Shown here piece after piece: positions 22,198-34,557 of a stretch of DNA of 64,000 nt. The stretch's first letter is position 1, and each line of letters starts with the position of its first letter. Source of the stretch: Anaeramoeba flamelloides (Eukaryota > Metamonada > Anaeramoebidae); contig JANTQA010000026.1 of assembly GCA_027625915.1 (NCBI GenBank), forward strand, positions 1,364,001 through 1,428,000, read 5' to 3'. Below the pieces are notes generated by a model. The model saw only the letters and a list, made by a program, of their open reading frames with translations, was not told the DNA's origin and did no database searches. Both the position numbers and the translations under genes were made by a program.

Positions 22198-23274
22198 AAA
22201 CTTATTTTCAACTAATTTAAAAACCGTCTTTGAATTTAAACATAAAAATCGTTTTGTTTCAAACACATAAAAAGATTTTCAAAAAAAGGAACTGGATAAA
22301 CAAGTTAAAAATTAATTTGTAAATTTACCATTAATAGTGTTTGATAATAAACGATTTTTCAAAAATAAGGACTTACTTTATGATGTTAATGGAAGTTGTT
22401 TTGAGGGTTTATTCCAGTATTCTAAATTTATTTTAAAAAATATTTTCAAAATTTTGGATAAGAATCATTTTTTCTAATTTTACCATTTTTTCTTTTGCTG
22501 TTTTATTTGATTTCTTTTTTTTTTTATTTTTTTTTCTTTCTCGTATTTTTTGAAAAATTTTCTTTTTCTTTCAAAAATTCACCCTTTTTTCAGATCCTTT
22601 TTTTTTTTTTTTTTTTTTCTTCTAAAGATCACTTGAAAAAAAAAAAAAGATTTCCGAAAAGACCAATAATCACTAAGAAACTGTGATTCGGTAATATCTT
22701 TTAAAATGAATTTAAATATAAGATAAAAATCTTCTTGTTAATTTTTTTCGATGAAATTTCAGTAATAAAAAATAGTAATATTCATTTCAAAAATTGTAAC
22801 TCCATTTTTTTTAAGTTTTTGGTTTTATTCTTTTAATTTTTAAAATATCACATTATTATACGTTTAGAATGATATACAAGTAAATTACAAATGAGATTTA
22901 ATTATTTGTTGTTCTTGAATACATATGGATTGATATATTTTTTTTCAATTTACTATTTCAGACGACTCACATTTTTCAATGGTGTTTAATTTTCAAAAAA
23001 AGTGCCAATTAATACAATATTTTATTCATCTTACTCAGCCAATTTGAATGTTTGTAACCAAATAATAATAATAATAATAATAAAATTGAGTTTGAAAATT
23101 ACTAGAGCAAATTGATTAATTTGTTTGAATTTGAACTTTAAAGTTAATTTTTGGAAAATCTGTTTTCGAGAAAATTCTCAAAATTCCTCAAAAAAATTCC
23201 TCAAAAAAATTCCTCAAAAAAATTCTAGATTATTTTATATATTATTTTATATTTTATAAAAGAAAAAGTGTCAA
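22198..23274. other. Intergenic with microsatellites
   Basis: No gene. Contains an (AAT)n run near 23065-23093 and about three tandem copies of AATTCCTCAAAAAA at 23180-23225. Confidence 0.5.
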
Positions 23275-23472
23275 TACAGTCAGTTCCACTTTTAAGACAC
23301 AAACTTCGAACGGAATTTAAGGCACAACAAAAGCCCAAATTAAGGCACAAAATTCAGTTTCTAGTAAAATGAATTGGAAAAAAAAATTACAAATTATGTA
23401 CCTTAATTTGAGATTTTTTTTGTGACTTAAATTTCGTTGAAAGTTCGTGCCTTAAAAGTGGAACTGTCTGTA
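23275..23472. mobile_element. Family B palindromic MITE, copy 3
   Basis: A 198-bp foldback from TACAGTCAGTTCCACTTTTA to AAAAGTGGAACTGTCTGTA, with more mismatches than copy 2, so probably older. Confidence 0.83.
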
Positions 23473-24584
23473 TATTTTTTGTTTGTTGTTTGTTTATATT
23501 TTTATTTTAATTATTGATCTTAAATAACCCATTTCTAATAATAACTTTTTAATCTTATTATTGAAATAAAATTCAGAAAAAAAGTGAAAAAAATCTAAAA
23601 TAAGAAATATATGAAAAGGAAATCTACTTTCACGATGTAACCAGTAGAAATAAAAAAATTAAAATAACAAAAACATTCTTATACAAAATCATTAATTGTT
23701 ATAACCCAGTATTTAAGATATGTTGATACAAAAGCTCTATATAATTGGAAACATTAATTTAGTTATTAAAAAGTCTGAAAAAAAATCAACAAATAATGTA
23801 ATAAATGCTCTTTATTACAGATACCAAAGAATTCATTTTTTACTTATTTTTTTAACCCTTTTCAAATAAAATACGAAATAAAACCCCTTCTCAATAATAT
23901 TTAAAAGACAACTTTTGATCAGCAAGAAATTCTATAAATTATAATATTATTTATTATATAAGGAAATTTTTTTTTCACATATTATGGATAATTTTTTTCA
24001 GTATTTGAAAATGGTATTGGATTTAATTTTAACTGATTTTCTTATTTTAAGTTCTAAAATCATAGTTTCATTTATGTTTCAAGATTGATTCAAGATTAAC
24101 CAATAAAAAAAGTACGATGAATTACAGTTGAAAACCAAAAGAAAAATATTTTTTTTTGAAATTTTAATAGATTAAAAAAACTTATTTCATAAGCAAAAAA
24201 AGAGTTCCAAAAAAATCATTTTTAATTTTTTTTCTACATATTTAAAAACAGCATTTAATTTATTATTCAAAAGTATACCAATCCATTTTAAAATGGAACT
24301 CATTTTTATTTTTAGAATATATAAAATTAGGGATTGAATTATCAAAAAAATTTTTTTGTGTTTGGAAATAGATTTATTCAAAAATTTTTATAATTTTAAC
24401 CACTTTTACTTTTAAATAATTTAGTTTTTTTGAAAGTGAAAAATTGATATAAATTTATCTTTCTTTTGGAAGTAAAATTTTTAACTTTGAGGTTTCATTT
24501 TTAGAGATTTCTTTTTTAATAGTAGAACCCACAGGAACCAATACCAGACTAAGGTATTGTTTATTATTGGTTTCTTTGGTTGTG
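23473..24584. other. Intergenic, no gene recognised
   Basis: AT-rich. A minus-strand frame of 64 codons at 24187-24381 shows only Lys/Ile/Leu-rich sequence of no recognisable family. Confidence 0.4.
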
Positions 24585-24763
24585 TACTGGTATTTGAATT
24601 ATAAATGGGAAAAAATCTGTTTATCTTTTCGATATTTTCCTTTTTCAAACAAAGAACAAAGACACAAATTACAACTTTCTTATTTGAAAACTCTATTTAG
24701 GAAAAAAAAAACATGAAAAAGGAATTGAAAATTTTTTACCCATTTATAATTCAAATACCAGTT
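24585..24763. mobile_element. Family D inverted-repeat element, solo copy
   Basis: Starts TACTGGTATTTGAATTATAA and ends TTATAATTCAAATACCAGTTA. This is the clearest solo copy, with 20-base near-perfect termini and an interior like the D segments inside family C elements. Confidence 0.83.
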
Positions 24764-25250
24764 ATATATAAGCATTCTCGAAAATAAAAGAAATATACTT
24801 ATTAATTGAAACACAAATGTACCAAGTCATAAGGTGTTATTTTAAAAATAGTACAATTCGAAATAAAAAAAAAGGAAGTGAAATTACAATTTTTTCCCAA
24901 TAATTGTGTTAATAATTGTAATAATTATACAATTATTGTAACCCTTGAAAATATCAAACTAAATAAAATCAGATAAGGCTTGACTCATTTTATTTGTGGT
25001 AGAAATGAACATTAAATAAAGGAACAAATTGTTGAACATTAACTTTCAAAAATAAATCTCATAAATATTTTGAATCACAAACTGATTCACTGCAACCTGC
25101 CAGTTATAAAGCTCAAAGTAGAAATAAAAAACAGCGCCTGAACTTGATTATACTCAACCAAGTAGCATATATAATTCCTAAAAAAACAAAATCATTTTTG
25201 TTAAACTTTTTTCTTGCTTATTTCTGGCAAAAACAAAAACAAAAATTGCA
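24764..25250. other. Upstream region of the Rab gene
   Basis: About 490 bp upstream of the Rab start codon; it presumably holds the promoter. Nothing specific is recognised. Confidence 0.35.
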
Positions 25251-28200
25251 ATGCACAACTCTCCTAAAAAAATTGTTTTGATTGGTGATTCAAGTGTTGG
25301 TAAATCCTCCATTGTTCACCGATACATTTCTGATGTCTTTCTTTCTGAACAAGAACCGACAATTGGCGCAACATTTTTCACCAAAGATCTTAAAATTTCA
25401 CAAGAAAAAATCAAATTACAAATTTGGGTAATCTTTCCTTTTTATTTTTTTTTTTTTTTTTTTTTGATACGCCTGACGTCTAAATATTTTCTGAAATTAA
25501 ACTGTTTGATCTTTCTTATAATTTATATCAGGACACCGCTGGCCAAGAAAGATATGCAAAATTAACACCAATGTAATCTTTGTTTCTTTGTCAAAATTTC
25601 GTTTTTTTTTTAAAACTTTTGTTTTAAATTTTCTCCGATCTTGTTTTTTGATCAATATAGGTACTATCGAAATGCAGAATCAGCGTTAATTGTTTTTGAC
25701 GTTAACAACCCTGTAAGTTTCTTAAACTTTGATTTGTTTTTCATACAATTCTATTTTTATAAACAACCTTCAATATAAAGTTTTTTTTTTTGGTTTTTTT
25801 TTTAGTCACCATCAAAAATTTTTCTTTGAATATGATTTACCTTCAAACAAAAGTCTGAATTCTTTGAAAATACAAATTCGACTTCAAACCATTTCACAAC
25901 TCCAATTTATTTATTAGATCTTGAAATAAAAACAAGAAAAATTTTTAGAAACTCCCAACCATTTCGAAAAGTGTATCAAAGTTTTAAAAAGTGTTACCCA
26001 AACCCTTTAAAGTCACGAAGGTCAAACAATTTGATGAACACTTTTTAAAACTTTGAGTTCTCACTTTTTTCAAACAGCTTCTATTTCCAAAAGTAAACTC
26101 TGAAAAACTTTCTATAAAAAAAGAAGAGTCGTTTTTAAAAAGTGAAAAAAGAAAGTTTTTCAAAATTTTCAATAATTTGTTCTTCTTTTAAGTGTCTTGT
26201 CACTTACTGTGGATTTGCTTCATACCTCAATGAGTGGTTTACCACCAAAAAGTATATTTTGAAATTGTACTTCTTTTGGTTGAAAAAATTCGACTAACGA
26301 TAAAATACAGATTTTAATGAAATAACAAATCCAAACAAAAAAAATGCCATTGTACCTCAATGACCAAAACTTAATTAAGGGGTCAGTACTCTACGGAAAC
26401 TGCTCAAAATTTTAAAATATGTTATTGGCGATATTCTCTACTTTCAAATTTTGAAGATATGAAGTGTCAAAAAATTCTGATCTACGAAGAAACACAGAAA
26501 CGAAAATTTTTTTTTTCTATTTTTTATGAAAAAGAAAACCTTTAAATTCATTTTATTTCAAGCATTATAAAAAGTTTTTACCTTGTTTATTATCATTTCC
26601 ATCATTATTATACTATAATAAATAATTTTTATTACCAGGAATAATATTTTAAAATTTTTTTCTTTTTTGAGATTATTCTTTCACGATCCTAAAAAAAATT
26701 TTTTGAAAAAAAAAAATTGAACATTTGCTAATTTTTCACTTTTTGATAATCTCACTTATAATAAACACTATTGGTTAATAAAAGATCTTTGATCAAGAAT
26801 GATTTTTTGAGATATTTTACAATTTAAGTTGAAAAATCCAATTTTCCACCTTATTTTTTTTCAATTTAATAGTAAAAAAATTTGAATATTTTTTTTTTAC
26901 AGTTAAGAGGTTATAATCATATATTTTAAAAGCATTTTAAATTTAATCAATATCTTTCGAATGGATGACCAATTATTTGGACTATTAAAGAATTATTTAT
27001 TGATATAAATTGAAAAAATATTTTTTTTTGATTTTGCTTCGGTTTTTTTTAATTTTTGTAATAAACCGAAAATTTTTCAATTCTTGGATTAATTCCTGTA
27101 TTACTGAAATATGTAAAATAAACATAAATACACCAATTCTTATTTACAAAACAGAATTTAAAATAGAAAATATGATAATTTCAGTAATAAAAAGAAATTT
27201 AAATTCAAAAAGAAATTAGGAAATTTATCTCTTCCTTATTTGGAAAAATTAATAAAGTTTAATCAAAGAATAAATAATAAAATTAATTGGAATTCAAAAG
27301 ATATCATTGAACTAAAAAAAAAGAAATATACAAATACACATATAACGAGTTGTTGAATTCAACAAGTTGGAAGGTCCAAAAATATTTCACAATAATAAAA
27401 AATCAAAATTATTTATTTAAAACTCAAAAATATTTAAGTTATCCCTCAAGCTCAACAATTCTAAAATTCAGAACATTCACTAACTGTTTAAATAGATATT
27501 ACTATGTAATTAATAAAAATTCAAATAAATTTTGTCCTTTATGTTTAAAATATAAACAAAAGGAAATTATAGAAAATATTGATCACTTTTTATGGATATG
27601 TCCTTTCTATGAAAAAGATAGATTAATTTTTCACAATAAATTAAAAGAAATAAATCTTAATGAATTGATTTTAAACTGTGATAGTTTGAAATTATTTTCA
27701 TTAATTAATAATCGCGAAATCTATGATTTTACGCTTAAATTTCTGAAAGGGAATTTAAGTCTAAGGGTAACTAGAGTGTAATTTACACTTCTTCAATAAT
27801 AAAAAAAAAATAAACCGAAAATTTTCTGTTTATTTCAGAAAGTAAAAAAAACCTAGGACACGGAATATTTCTCATCAGTTATTTTTTTTCTGTATTTGAG
27901 TTTTTTTAGAAGAGTAGAGTGTTTTCAAAACTATTGGTTATTATCTATTCCAAAAAATATCCTAAAGTTGAATTTAAGAAAAATTCATTGTGGAATCCAT
28001 TTAAAAATTTTTACCCCAAATCAGACCTTTTTTCTAGACTAGAGACTTTTAAAAATCGTGTTTATACTAACAACAATAAATAGAATATCCTCATGAATTT
28101 GAAGTTCTGTAATTTTGATTCTATTACGAATAAACTCTATTATTTAAGATGAAAGATTAAGGAACGTAGTAGTTTCGTATAACTTTTTTTTTACAATTTT

Positions 28201-30922
28201 ATTTTTTCAGGCTGGTGTTTGGTAAACCAAAAAATTGATTTATTCAACTAATTGGAAAATATTGTTATTGTTTAAAGAAGTTCGAATAGTTATATTCGTT
28301 AGAGTTTTAAATCCATTTACGAATTTTACCAAGAAATTGTGCTTTTGTTATTACAGTTTTGGAAAAAAAGTGAAACTCGGTTTTTCATTGGAAACATTAA
28401 TAGAACCTGAAAACTAAAAGTAAAATCAATTAAAAAGAAGAAACCAATTAACTTCAAATAATAACCCAATATATTATTTTCAATCAAACCAACAAACACA
28501 ATTTAAATCAACTTTCTTATCGAAATTGTTCATGTGGTTTTGGAGATCTTAAAAATAGTCAATTTTTTGAACAAATTTTAAATAATTGATCAATCAAAGA
28601 AAAACCCTGACAAAAAGATAGTATTAAAAAAACTGTTATTGTGCTGAATACTTCATTTTGTCTTTATTTATTTATTTATTCTTTTATTAATTGATCTTAC
28701 TTTTGAATTTTCAGGTTCTCTTAATGTTCCCAATTTAAAATCGTGTTTCACTTTTTTTCTCTGTTTTTTTTTTTCCACAACACGATCATGAAAAAAATTT
28801 TTGAAAAAAAAATTAAACATTTACTAATTTTTCACTTTTTAATAACCTCACTTATAATAAACACTCTTGGTTAATAAAAGATCTTTGATCAAAAATTATT
28901 TTTTGAGATATTTAACAATTAAAGTTGGAAAATCCAAATTTCCAGGTTCTAAACTATTTTTCAGTCAAAGGGGCCCAGTTATAATGGGTATAATACATGT
29001 GTTTAAAGGGTTTACATAGATATTAGAAGAAAAATTTTATTTCGGAAATTTTCAAAATTGAAATCATTTCTACACATTTTTGTTTTTTTTTTTCGATTGT
29101 TTTTTTAAAACCTCATTCATTTGCAAAAAAATTTTTTTATTGCAAGATCAATAGTAACTTGGTAAAAATGTGTTATTCTAAGGTTATTGAAACCATGGTA
29201 AAGATTGTTGAGAAATCTATTGATTTCTATTGCAATTCAATTCGATCTTTGATCTTGATATTTGTGTAATAAATTTTAAAAATTTTCACTTCATTTTCAT
29301 TTCATTTTTCAAATAGTGACCACAAATACCAACAAACTTCGTTTGGGGGCTTAATTTCTAAAAAAAAAAAAGTATGGAAAATGAAGTGAAAAATGTTTCA
29401 TATTTATTATTCAAATACCAGTAGAAGTTCAAAACAAACATCGTTGTTTTTCTCAATGGGGCACAAAGAATTTGAGTTTTTCAATTTTTAAGAAAATTTA
29501 TTGATTAATTAGTTTTCTTTCAGACATATATCAACAATTCTTTGATGTTTATTATTCTGTTTATTTCTTATTTGTTCTTCAAAGGTCAATTATATAAAAT
29601 AATTGATATTTGAAAAAAACGTTGGGCCCCTTTGACTGAAACAGAGTTTAGTAATAAAATTTTTAAATTTAATAGTAAAAAATTTGAATATTTTTTTTTT
29701 CACAGTTAAGAGGTTATAATCATATATTTTAAAAGTATTTTAAATTTAATAAATATCTTTCAAATGAATAACCAATTATTTGGATTAAACAAGAATTATT
29801 TATTGATATAAATTTAAAAAAATATTTTTTTTTTGATTTTTCCGTTAGGTTTTTTTTAATTTTTGTAATAAACAGAAAATTAAATAAATTTTCAGTTTAT
29901 TTCAGAAAGTAAAACAAACCTAGTACATTCGGAATATTTCTCATCAGTTATTTTTTTTTTGTATTTGATTTTTTTTAGAAGAGTAGAGTGTTTTCAAAAC
30001 TATTAGTTATTATCTATTCAAAAAAATATCCTAAAGTTGAATTTAAGAAAAATTCATTGTGGAATCCATTTAAAAATTTTTACCCCAAATCAGACCTTTT
30101 TTCTAGACTAGAGACTTTTAAAAATCGTGTTTATACTAACAACAATACATAAAATACCCTCATGAATTTGGAGTTCTGTAATTTTGATTCTATTGTAAAT
30201 ATAATCTATTATTTAAGATGAAAGATTAAGGAACGTAGTAGTTTCGTCTAACTTTTTTTTTACAATTTTATTTTTTCAGGCTAGTGAATGGTTAGTCTTT
30301 TTTGAGAAACTAGAGTAAAGTTTAAAAATACTATTAAGTTTTGATTTCAAAATATTATTATTTTAAATTTGAATTCCAGAGAATTGTTTGATTTTTTATT
30401 CAAAATAAAAAAAAAAAGGTTTCAAAATTTTTGGATCTCGTTTATAATTTATTTTGAAAAAGGTGGTTTTCCAGAATTCAGTAAATAAACAAAACAAAAT
30501 AATAACAAAAAAAAATAATAAAATTCAAAAAATTTTTTGCTAATTTATAATACAAAAAAAATTTTAAATTTGATTTTCTCTTCATTAATAAAAAAACCCT
30601 TTTACTAAAATAGGAGACATACGAAAAGGCAAAATTGATTTTACAAGATGTTATTTCAAATATTGAGCATAATCCTGTTCTTGTTTTGCTTGGGAATAAA
30701 AATGATTTAGAAATAAAAGTTGATTTGGATGAAATAAAAAAATTTTGTAAAGAAAATGATTTATTATTTTTTTTAACTAGTGCGCTCACTGGTGATAATG
30801 TAGACGAGTCTTTCTATTCTATCGCAGAAAAAATATATTCAAATGAAAAAAATTTAATAAAAATTAAAAAAAATATAATTTCTATAGAACCAAAAAAACC
30901 CGAGAAAAAAATCTGTTGTTAA
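25251..30922 (+). CDS. Rab5-like small GTPase
   Basis: Membrane-anchored Rab GTPase, closest in motif pattern to Rab5/21/22 and so probably an early-endosome regulator; the subfamily is inferred. Four exons: 25251-25427, 25532-25572, 25661-25712 and 30614-30922, introns 104, 88 and 4901 bp, all GT-AG, total 192 aa. Exon 1 has the P-loop GDSSVGKSS (residues 12-20) and switch I TIGATFFTKDL. Exons 1-3 join to WDTAGQERYAKLTPMYYRN, then LIVFDVNNP. Exon 4 starts ETYEKAK and has GNKNDLE (G4) and TSALTGDN (G5). The last residues, KKICC, are a classic double-cysteine geranylgeranylation end. All nucleotide-binding motifs are intact. The giant third intron is full of repeats. Confidence 0.96.
26680..28220. 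repeat. Duplicated segment in the Rab intron, copy 1 (with LINE)
   Basis: Matches 28785-30288 along its length, for example GGTTAATAAAAGATCTTTGATCA, ACAGTTAAGAGGTTATAATC and GTGGAATCCATTTAAAAA blocks, up to a shared TTATTTTTTCAGGCT end. Without the 749-bp LINE plus duplicated target it is about 790 bp, which fits the ~803 bp of copy 2 without its family C insert. Confidence 0.88.
27077..27808 (+). mobile_element. 5'-truncated LINE with target-site duplication
   Basis: About 730 bp of non-LTR retrotransposon 3' end. The frame 27350-27781 gives 143 residues with FRTFTNCLNRYYY, then a CPLC...HFLWICPFYEKDR zinc-knuckle of the type found after reverse transcriptase in many LINEs. An A-run tail follows at 27800. 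AATAAACCGAAAATTTT flanks it at 27060-27076 and 27809-27825. The paralogous segment keeps the empty site near 29867. The 5' truncation removes the reverse-transcriptase core, so this copy cannot move by itself. Confidence 0.88.
28785..30288. repeat. Duplicated segment in the Rab intron, copy 2 (with family C)
   Basis: Second copy of 26680-28220. It lacks the LINE and shows the intact target GTAATAAACAGAAAATT near 29867, within a hairpin whose other arm is TTTTCAGTTTATTTC. It contains a 701-bp family C element at 28950-29650 that copy 1 lacks. Confidence 0.88.
28950..29650. mobile_element. Family C element carrying a family D insert, copy 2
   Basis: From TAAACTATTTTTCAGTCAAA to TTTGACTGAAACAGAGTTTA, 701 bp. 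The subterminal GGGGCCCAG and GGGCCCC arms match better than in copy 1. It interrupts the duplicated segment between TCCAAATTTCCAGG and the AATTTAATAGTAAAAA block; copy 1 shows this junction uninterrupted near 26870. Confidence 0.85.
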
Positions 30923-31262
30923 TTAAATTTCAATAATAAATTATTTTTTTTAATTTTTTGTTTTTCAAAAAGTTTGTAGAAACATTAAACAAAATTGTTT
31001 TCAAATTTTAAAGATAAAAAAAATTCTATTCTTTGATGGAAGAAAAATTTGGTAGTTTGTACAAGCTAAAATGAATTAAATTATTGAAAAAAGGAATCTA
31101 TTTATTACAGAAGTAGTTATTTTAAGATCACATTGAATTTTTTTGTTTTTTTATTTATATTTCTATTTCAGAAACTTATTTTTGATTATAAAAAATTTTT
31201 TTTAAAAATGTTCTATATAAAAAATTAAATTTATAAAATTATACTATTGTTTTTAATAAAGT
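30923..31262. promoter_or_regulatory. Spacer with conserved upstream block of 5S copy 3
   Basis: The last 40 bases before the 5S gene (TATAAAATTATACTATTG, then TTTTTAATAAAGT) match the upstream flanks of 5S copies 1 and 2. The block is probably an upstream Pol III promoter element. The rest is the 3' flank of the Rab gene. Confidence 0.6.
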
Positions 31263-31383
31263 GTATTCGGCCATACCCAATTTAATAATCCTGGACACAT
31301 TCCGAACCCAGAAGATCAACAAATTGAGGGCTAAGCTAGTTAGTGAGATGGGGAACCTCTCGCGAACACTTGGTGCTGAATAC
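31263..31383 (+). rRNA. 5S ribosomal RNA, copy 3
   Basis: A 121-nt copy with two differences from copies 1 and 2 that I can see (CAACAAATTG and AAGCTAGTTAG). End pairing, loop CCGAACCCAGAAG and GATGGGGAACC core are kept. A short T-run follows. The same GCTAG variant occurs in copy 4. Confidence 0.92.
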
Positions 31384-32559
31384 TTTTTTATAATACAATA
31401 ATATTTTTTTTTTTATAATTCAGCAAAATGTAATCTCCATTATAATATTCCAACATTTATAAAAACACATTTTCTCAATTACATATTAACCTTATTTATA
31501 AAAATTTCACTAAATGTCAATAAATTAAGATTTTTAATTTTCCAATCTAATATAATAAAAAAACTATTATTTAACAATAATAATTAATCAATAATTATCA
31601 TCAATAATATCCATATATCTAGAATTACATAACAAATTAAATTTTTTTCATTATTAAGAATCATAATAAAAAAATCTTATTTAAACCCGAAAATTATTGT
31701 ATATTCTTTAATTATTATTAAATATTTAACTATCGTTATTTATATTTTTTATTTTATTTAGAGTAGATTACTTGATAACATAAAGAATTTTTTCAAAAGA
31801 TATACACATAAAATACATAAAATAAATATTTTTAAATATATTATATTATTTTTTTCAATTATAAAGTATTGCTTAATTCGGAATTTATGATAATTACCCA
31901 TACAAAACCCATAATACAGTTCATAATAAATAGATTTTATTTTTCTTCTACTTTCACTATTTATTGATATTTTATATGATAAAAAAAAAAAAAAAAATGA
32001 ATATTTCTCAATATTATCTATTTTTAAATTTATTCTATTTAGCATAATATGAACAACATAATTTGATTTAAATTATTACTAATAAATCATATTATACCGA
32101 TTACATTTACGAGAATAATAATAAAATTTCTTATATCAATAACGCAAAAAATTAAAACCAAAGATTAATAATTAAAAAAAAATTGAAAAAATGAAATCTC
32201 ATTATTTTTATCAGATCAAAAAAATAAATAATAACAAAACGACTTTATGTTTAAGCTATATTAACCCTTTTATTATATTTTGGATCTGGATTTAAGAACT
32301 ATAAATTTATAAGTTTATTAGTATATCAACATCATTTTCAATCTTTAAATGAAACTTGATTAATTTTCGTATATTCCTAGGTATCTAATTTTAACAAAAA
32401 ATTATATGATTAAGAATTTCTATTTCAATCATTGAATGATTAAATTTTTATATATTTATATTATCGATCTAATTTTTGAGGTTTTGTATATCAAATAAAT
32501 ATTCGTTCCACAAATTCATAACCCACAACAGGTGTTAAAAGACACCTTTTAAAAAACTT
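31384..32559. other. Extremely AT-rich spacer, no gene recognised
   Basis: About 1.2 kb that is even richer in A and T than its surroundings. A 95-codon minus-strand frame at 31758-32045 is Ile/Lys/Tyr-rich with no family resemblance. Confidence 0.4.
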
Positions 32560-33244
32560 ACTTTTCTTGGAAGGTCATTCCAGAAATTGATAAAAAGTTA
32601 GTATCAATATATAAAATTATCCGAAAAATTGGCATGAAACCAAATATAAATAAAACTTTAAAATCAAATCAATTATACCAAATAAAGTATTTAGCTATTT
32701 GACTTGAAAAAGAGGAAAATTTACAAAAAAAGTTTAAAAAAGTAAAAGACAATTTTGAAAAAATCACTAATGATTTTAAACCAAAAAAAAAAAAAAAATT
32801 AGACAATGGAGTAAAATTACAAATGTTTAAATCGATATCCATTAGTCAACTATTTTATGGACTCGCAATTTTCAATATAACCCAAAAAGATTAAAACCTA
32901 TTATATTTTTGGAGAAATAAAAAAGTCACATTTTTTTTTAAAATTAATCCATATTCAACAAGAATAATTAATAAAACTGAAGCAAAAAATTGACCAAGTA
33001 AGAATTTCTCTATAAACAAAAGAACCTTTAAACTAAAAAAGAAATTAAAAATTCTTGGTTTTTAAGACATATGAAAAAATTTAAAATTTTCAAAAAAAGA
33101 AAATGGAAATATTCGTTTGAAAGTAGAAAGTTTAAAATTCCTAAACTAAATTCTAAATAATTTAAAACAAAAATTAATTATAAATAATACTGGATGTAAT
33201 GCCAAGAAGATTTGAAAAATTATTAGGTATAATTACAATATTAA

Positions 33245-33530
33245 CAAACCGCCATGTTGTCAAGTGCTGTATAGTGCCTAGGTTTTCTTGAGGTTTTCTG
33301 TTTTATTTGTTAAATCTATAGATTTTCAAAATAAACAGAAAACTCAAGAAAAGCTAAAGTAAGTTCTCCAGAATTCGAAAGAATCGAGAAAAATCTTTTA
33401 TTTTACTCTATTCTTTTAAAGCCATGAAAAGTTGTGTTAGATTTTCTTGAGTTTTCTGTTTATTTATGAAGTGTTCTAGGTTTTCTTGAGGTTTTCTGTT
33501 TTATTTGTGAAGTGTCTCGGTTTTTTCTAA
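33245..33530. repeat. Family G hairpin cluster within a LINE
   Basis: Opens GTCAAGTGCTGTATAGTGCC, then alternating modules: TAGGTTTTCTTGAGGTTTTC, AATAAACAGAAAACTCAAGA, and a stem CTCCAGAATTCGAAAGAAT with TATTCTTTTAAAG. The modules occur more than once and in both orientations, so the block folds back on itself. Confidence 0.75.
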
Positions 33531-33984
33531 TTTTATAAAAAATAAGAAAAAATTAATAAATTTTCTTTATATTTCTAAAATTATAAAAAAACCCAAATAA
33601 AAATAATATTTAAAATGGAATGTGTAGTTCCTACTTCCATCTTATAACTAAGAAATTTTACAAATTATCTAAATAGATATTCTTATGTTTATGATAAGAA
33701 TAAAATAAAAAACAAAAGTTTGAAATATATGCAAAAAATATTGAACTCAGAAAACATAGAAGATATCGATCATTTTCTCTGGGACTTCCCATTCAATAAA
33801 GAAAATTAGATACTTTAGATTAAAGAATTAATTTAAAATAACAAAAATAATCTAAATAATATCTTTGATATTATTCAAAATAAAGATCATTATTTATTTT
33901 GTTATTAGTTAATGATAAAGAAAATTATGATTCTTCATTGATATTTCTAAACAAAAATATAGAAATTAGGGAAGTACCATCAAG

Positions 33985-34165
33985 TTCCGTTGGATTTTCT
34001 GGAATTCAAAAGAATAGAGAAAAATCATACATTTTACTCAATTCATTTTTTTTTTTCCTTGAAATCCTAAAGAAATTTTTCTTTAATTTAAGAAATAAAC
34101 AGAAAATTTATTTAATTTTCTATTTATTTCTTAAATTAAAAAACACGAACGACTGTAAGAAGAAA
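33985..34165. repeat. Family G hairpin block at the LINE C-terminus
   Basis: Sits between the LINE codons for EIRE and the 3' UTR start GTAAGAAGAAATTAATTTCC. It contains TTTTCTGGAATTCAAAAGAA and a perfect stem AATTTAAGAAATAAACAGAA paired with CTATTTATTTCTTAAATT. The LINE at 51445-51890 has a related block at the equivalent position. Confidence 0.75.
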
Positions 34166-34200
34166 TTAATTTCCTCCCTTCAAAATAAAATAAAAAATGA

Positions 34201-34557
34201 AATATATTTTTAATGAATACTTTGTAAAAAAAAAAAAATAAAAAACTTAGTTTTCAATAAAATCAAAAAAAAAATGACAAAATTTAATCTGATTTTTTTA
34301 TCTGAAAAAAAATAATAATTAAAATATTTTAAAGAAAAAAAATTTAAGCATTTCATTTTGAATAAAAATATGAAAAAAGAATAAGAAAAAGAAAATGAAA
34401 AAAATTAAAAAAAAAATTGAAATGCAATTAAGAAAATTGAGAAGAATATATAATTATATAAATGTATAAAAAGAGCGGGATCTTTAAAAAAATAATTTGA
34501 TTATTCTCTAAAAAATTGTAAACAATAAATTCAAAAATGAAATAACGAAATCATTGA
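34201..34557. other. 3' flank of the RELCH gene
   Basis: A-rich spacer between the LINE tail and the RELCH stop codon; nothing else seen. Confidence 0.4.

Larger units (their letters stand above)
25713..30613 (+). other. Giant intron 3 of the Rab gene (4901 bp)
   Basis: Donor CCT|GTAAGT at 25713 and acceptor AAATAG ending at 30613, phase 0. It contains a small hairpin (TCAAAGTTTTAAAAAGTGTT at 25976 with its complement at 26036), a ~1.5-kb duplicated segment (26680-28220 and 28785-30288), one LINE 3' fragment and one family C element. Confidence 0.9.
32560..34200 (+). mobile_element. Decayed LINE copy with family G hairpin inserts
   Basis: Fragments in several frames match the LINE at 49934-51932 in order: IIRKIGMKPNINKT (reverse-transcriptase region), SISISQLFYGLAIFN, then RNFTNYLNRYSYV and IDHFLWDFPF, and near the end LNKNIEIREV. 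The 3' UTR GAAATTAATTTCCTCCC and an A-rich tail end at about 34200. Two family G hairpin blocks (33245-33530 and 33985-34165) interrupt it. There are several stops and frame changes between the fragments, so it is inactive and older than the Rab-intron copy. The 5' limit is uncertain and no target duplication was identified. Confidence 0.75.
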
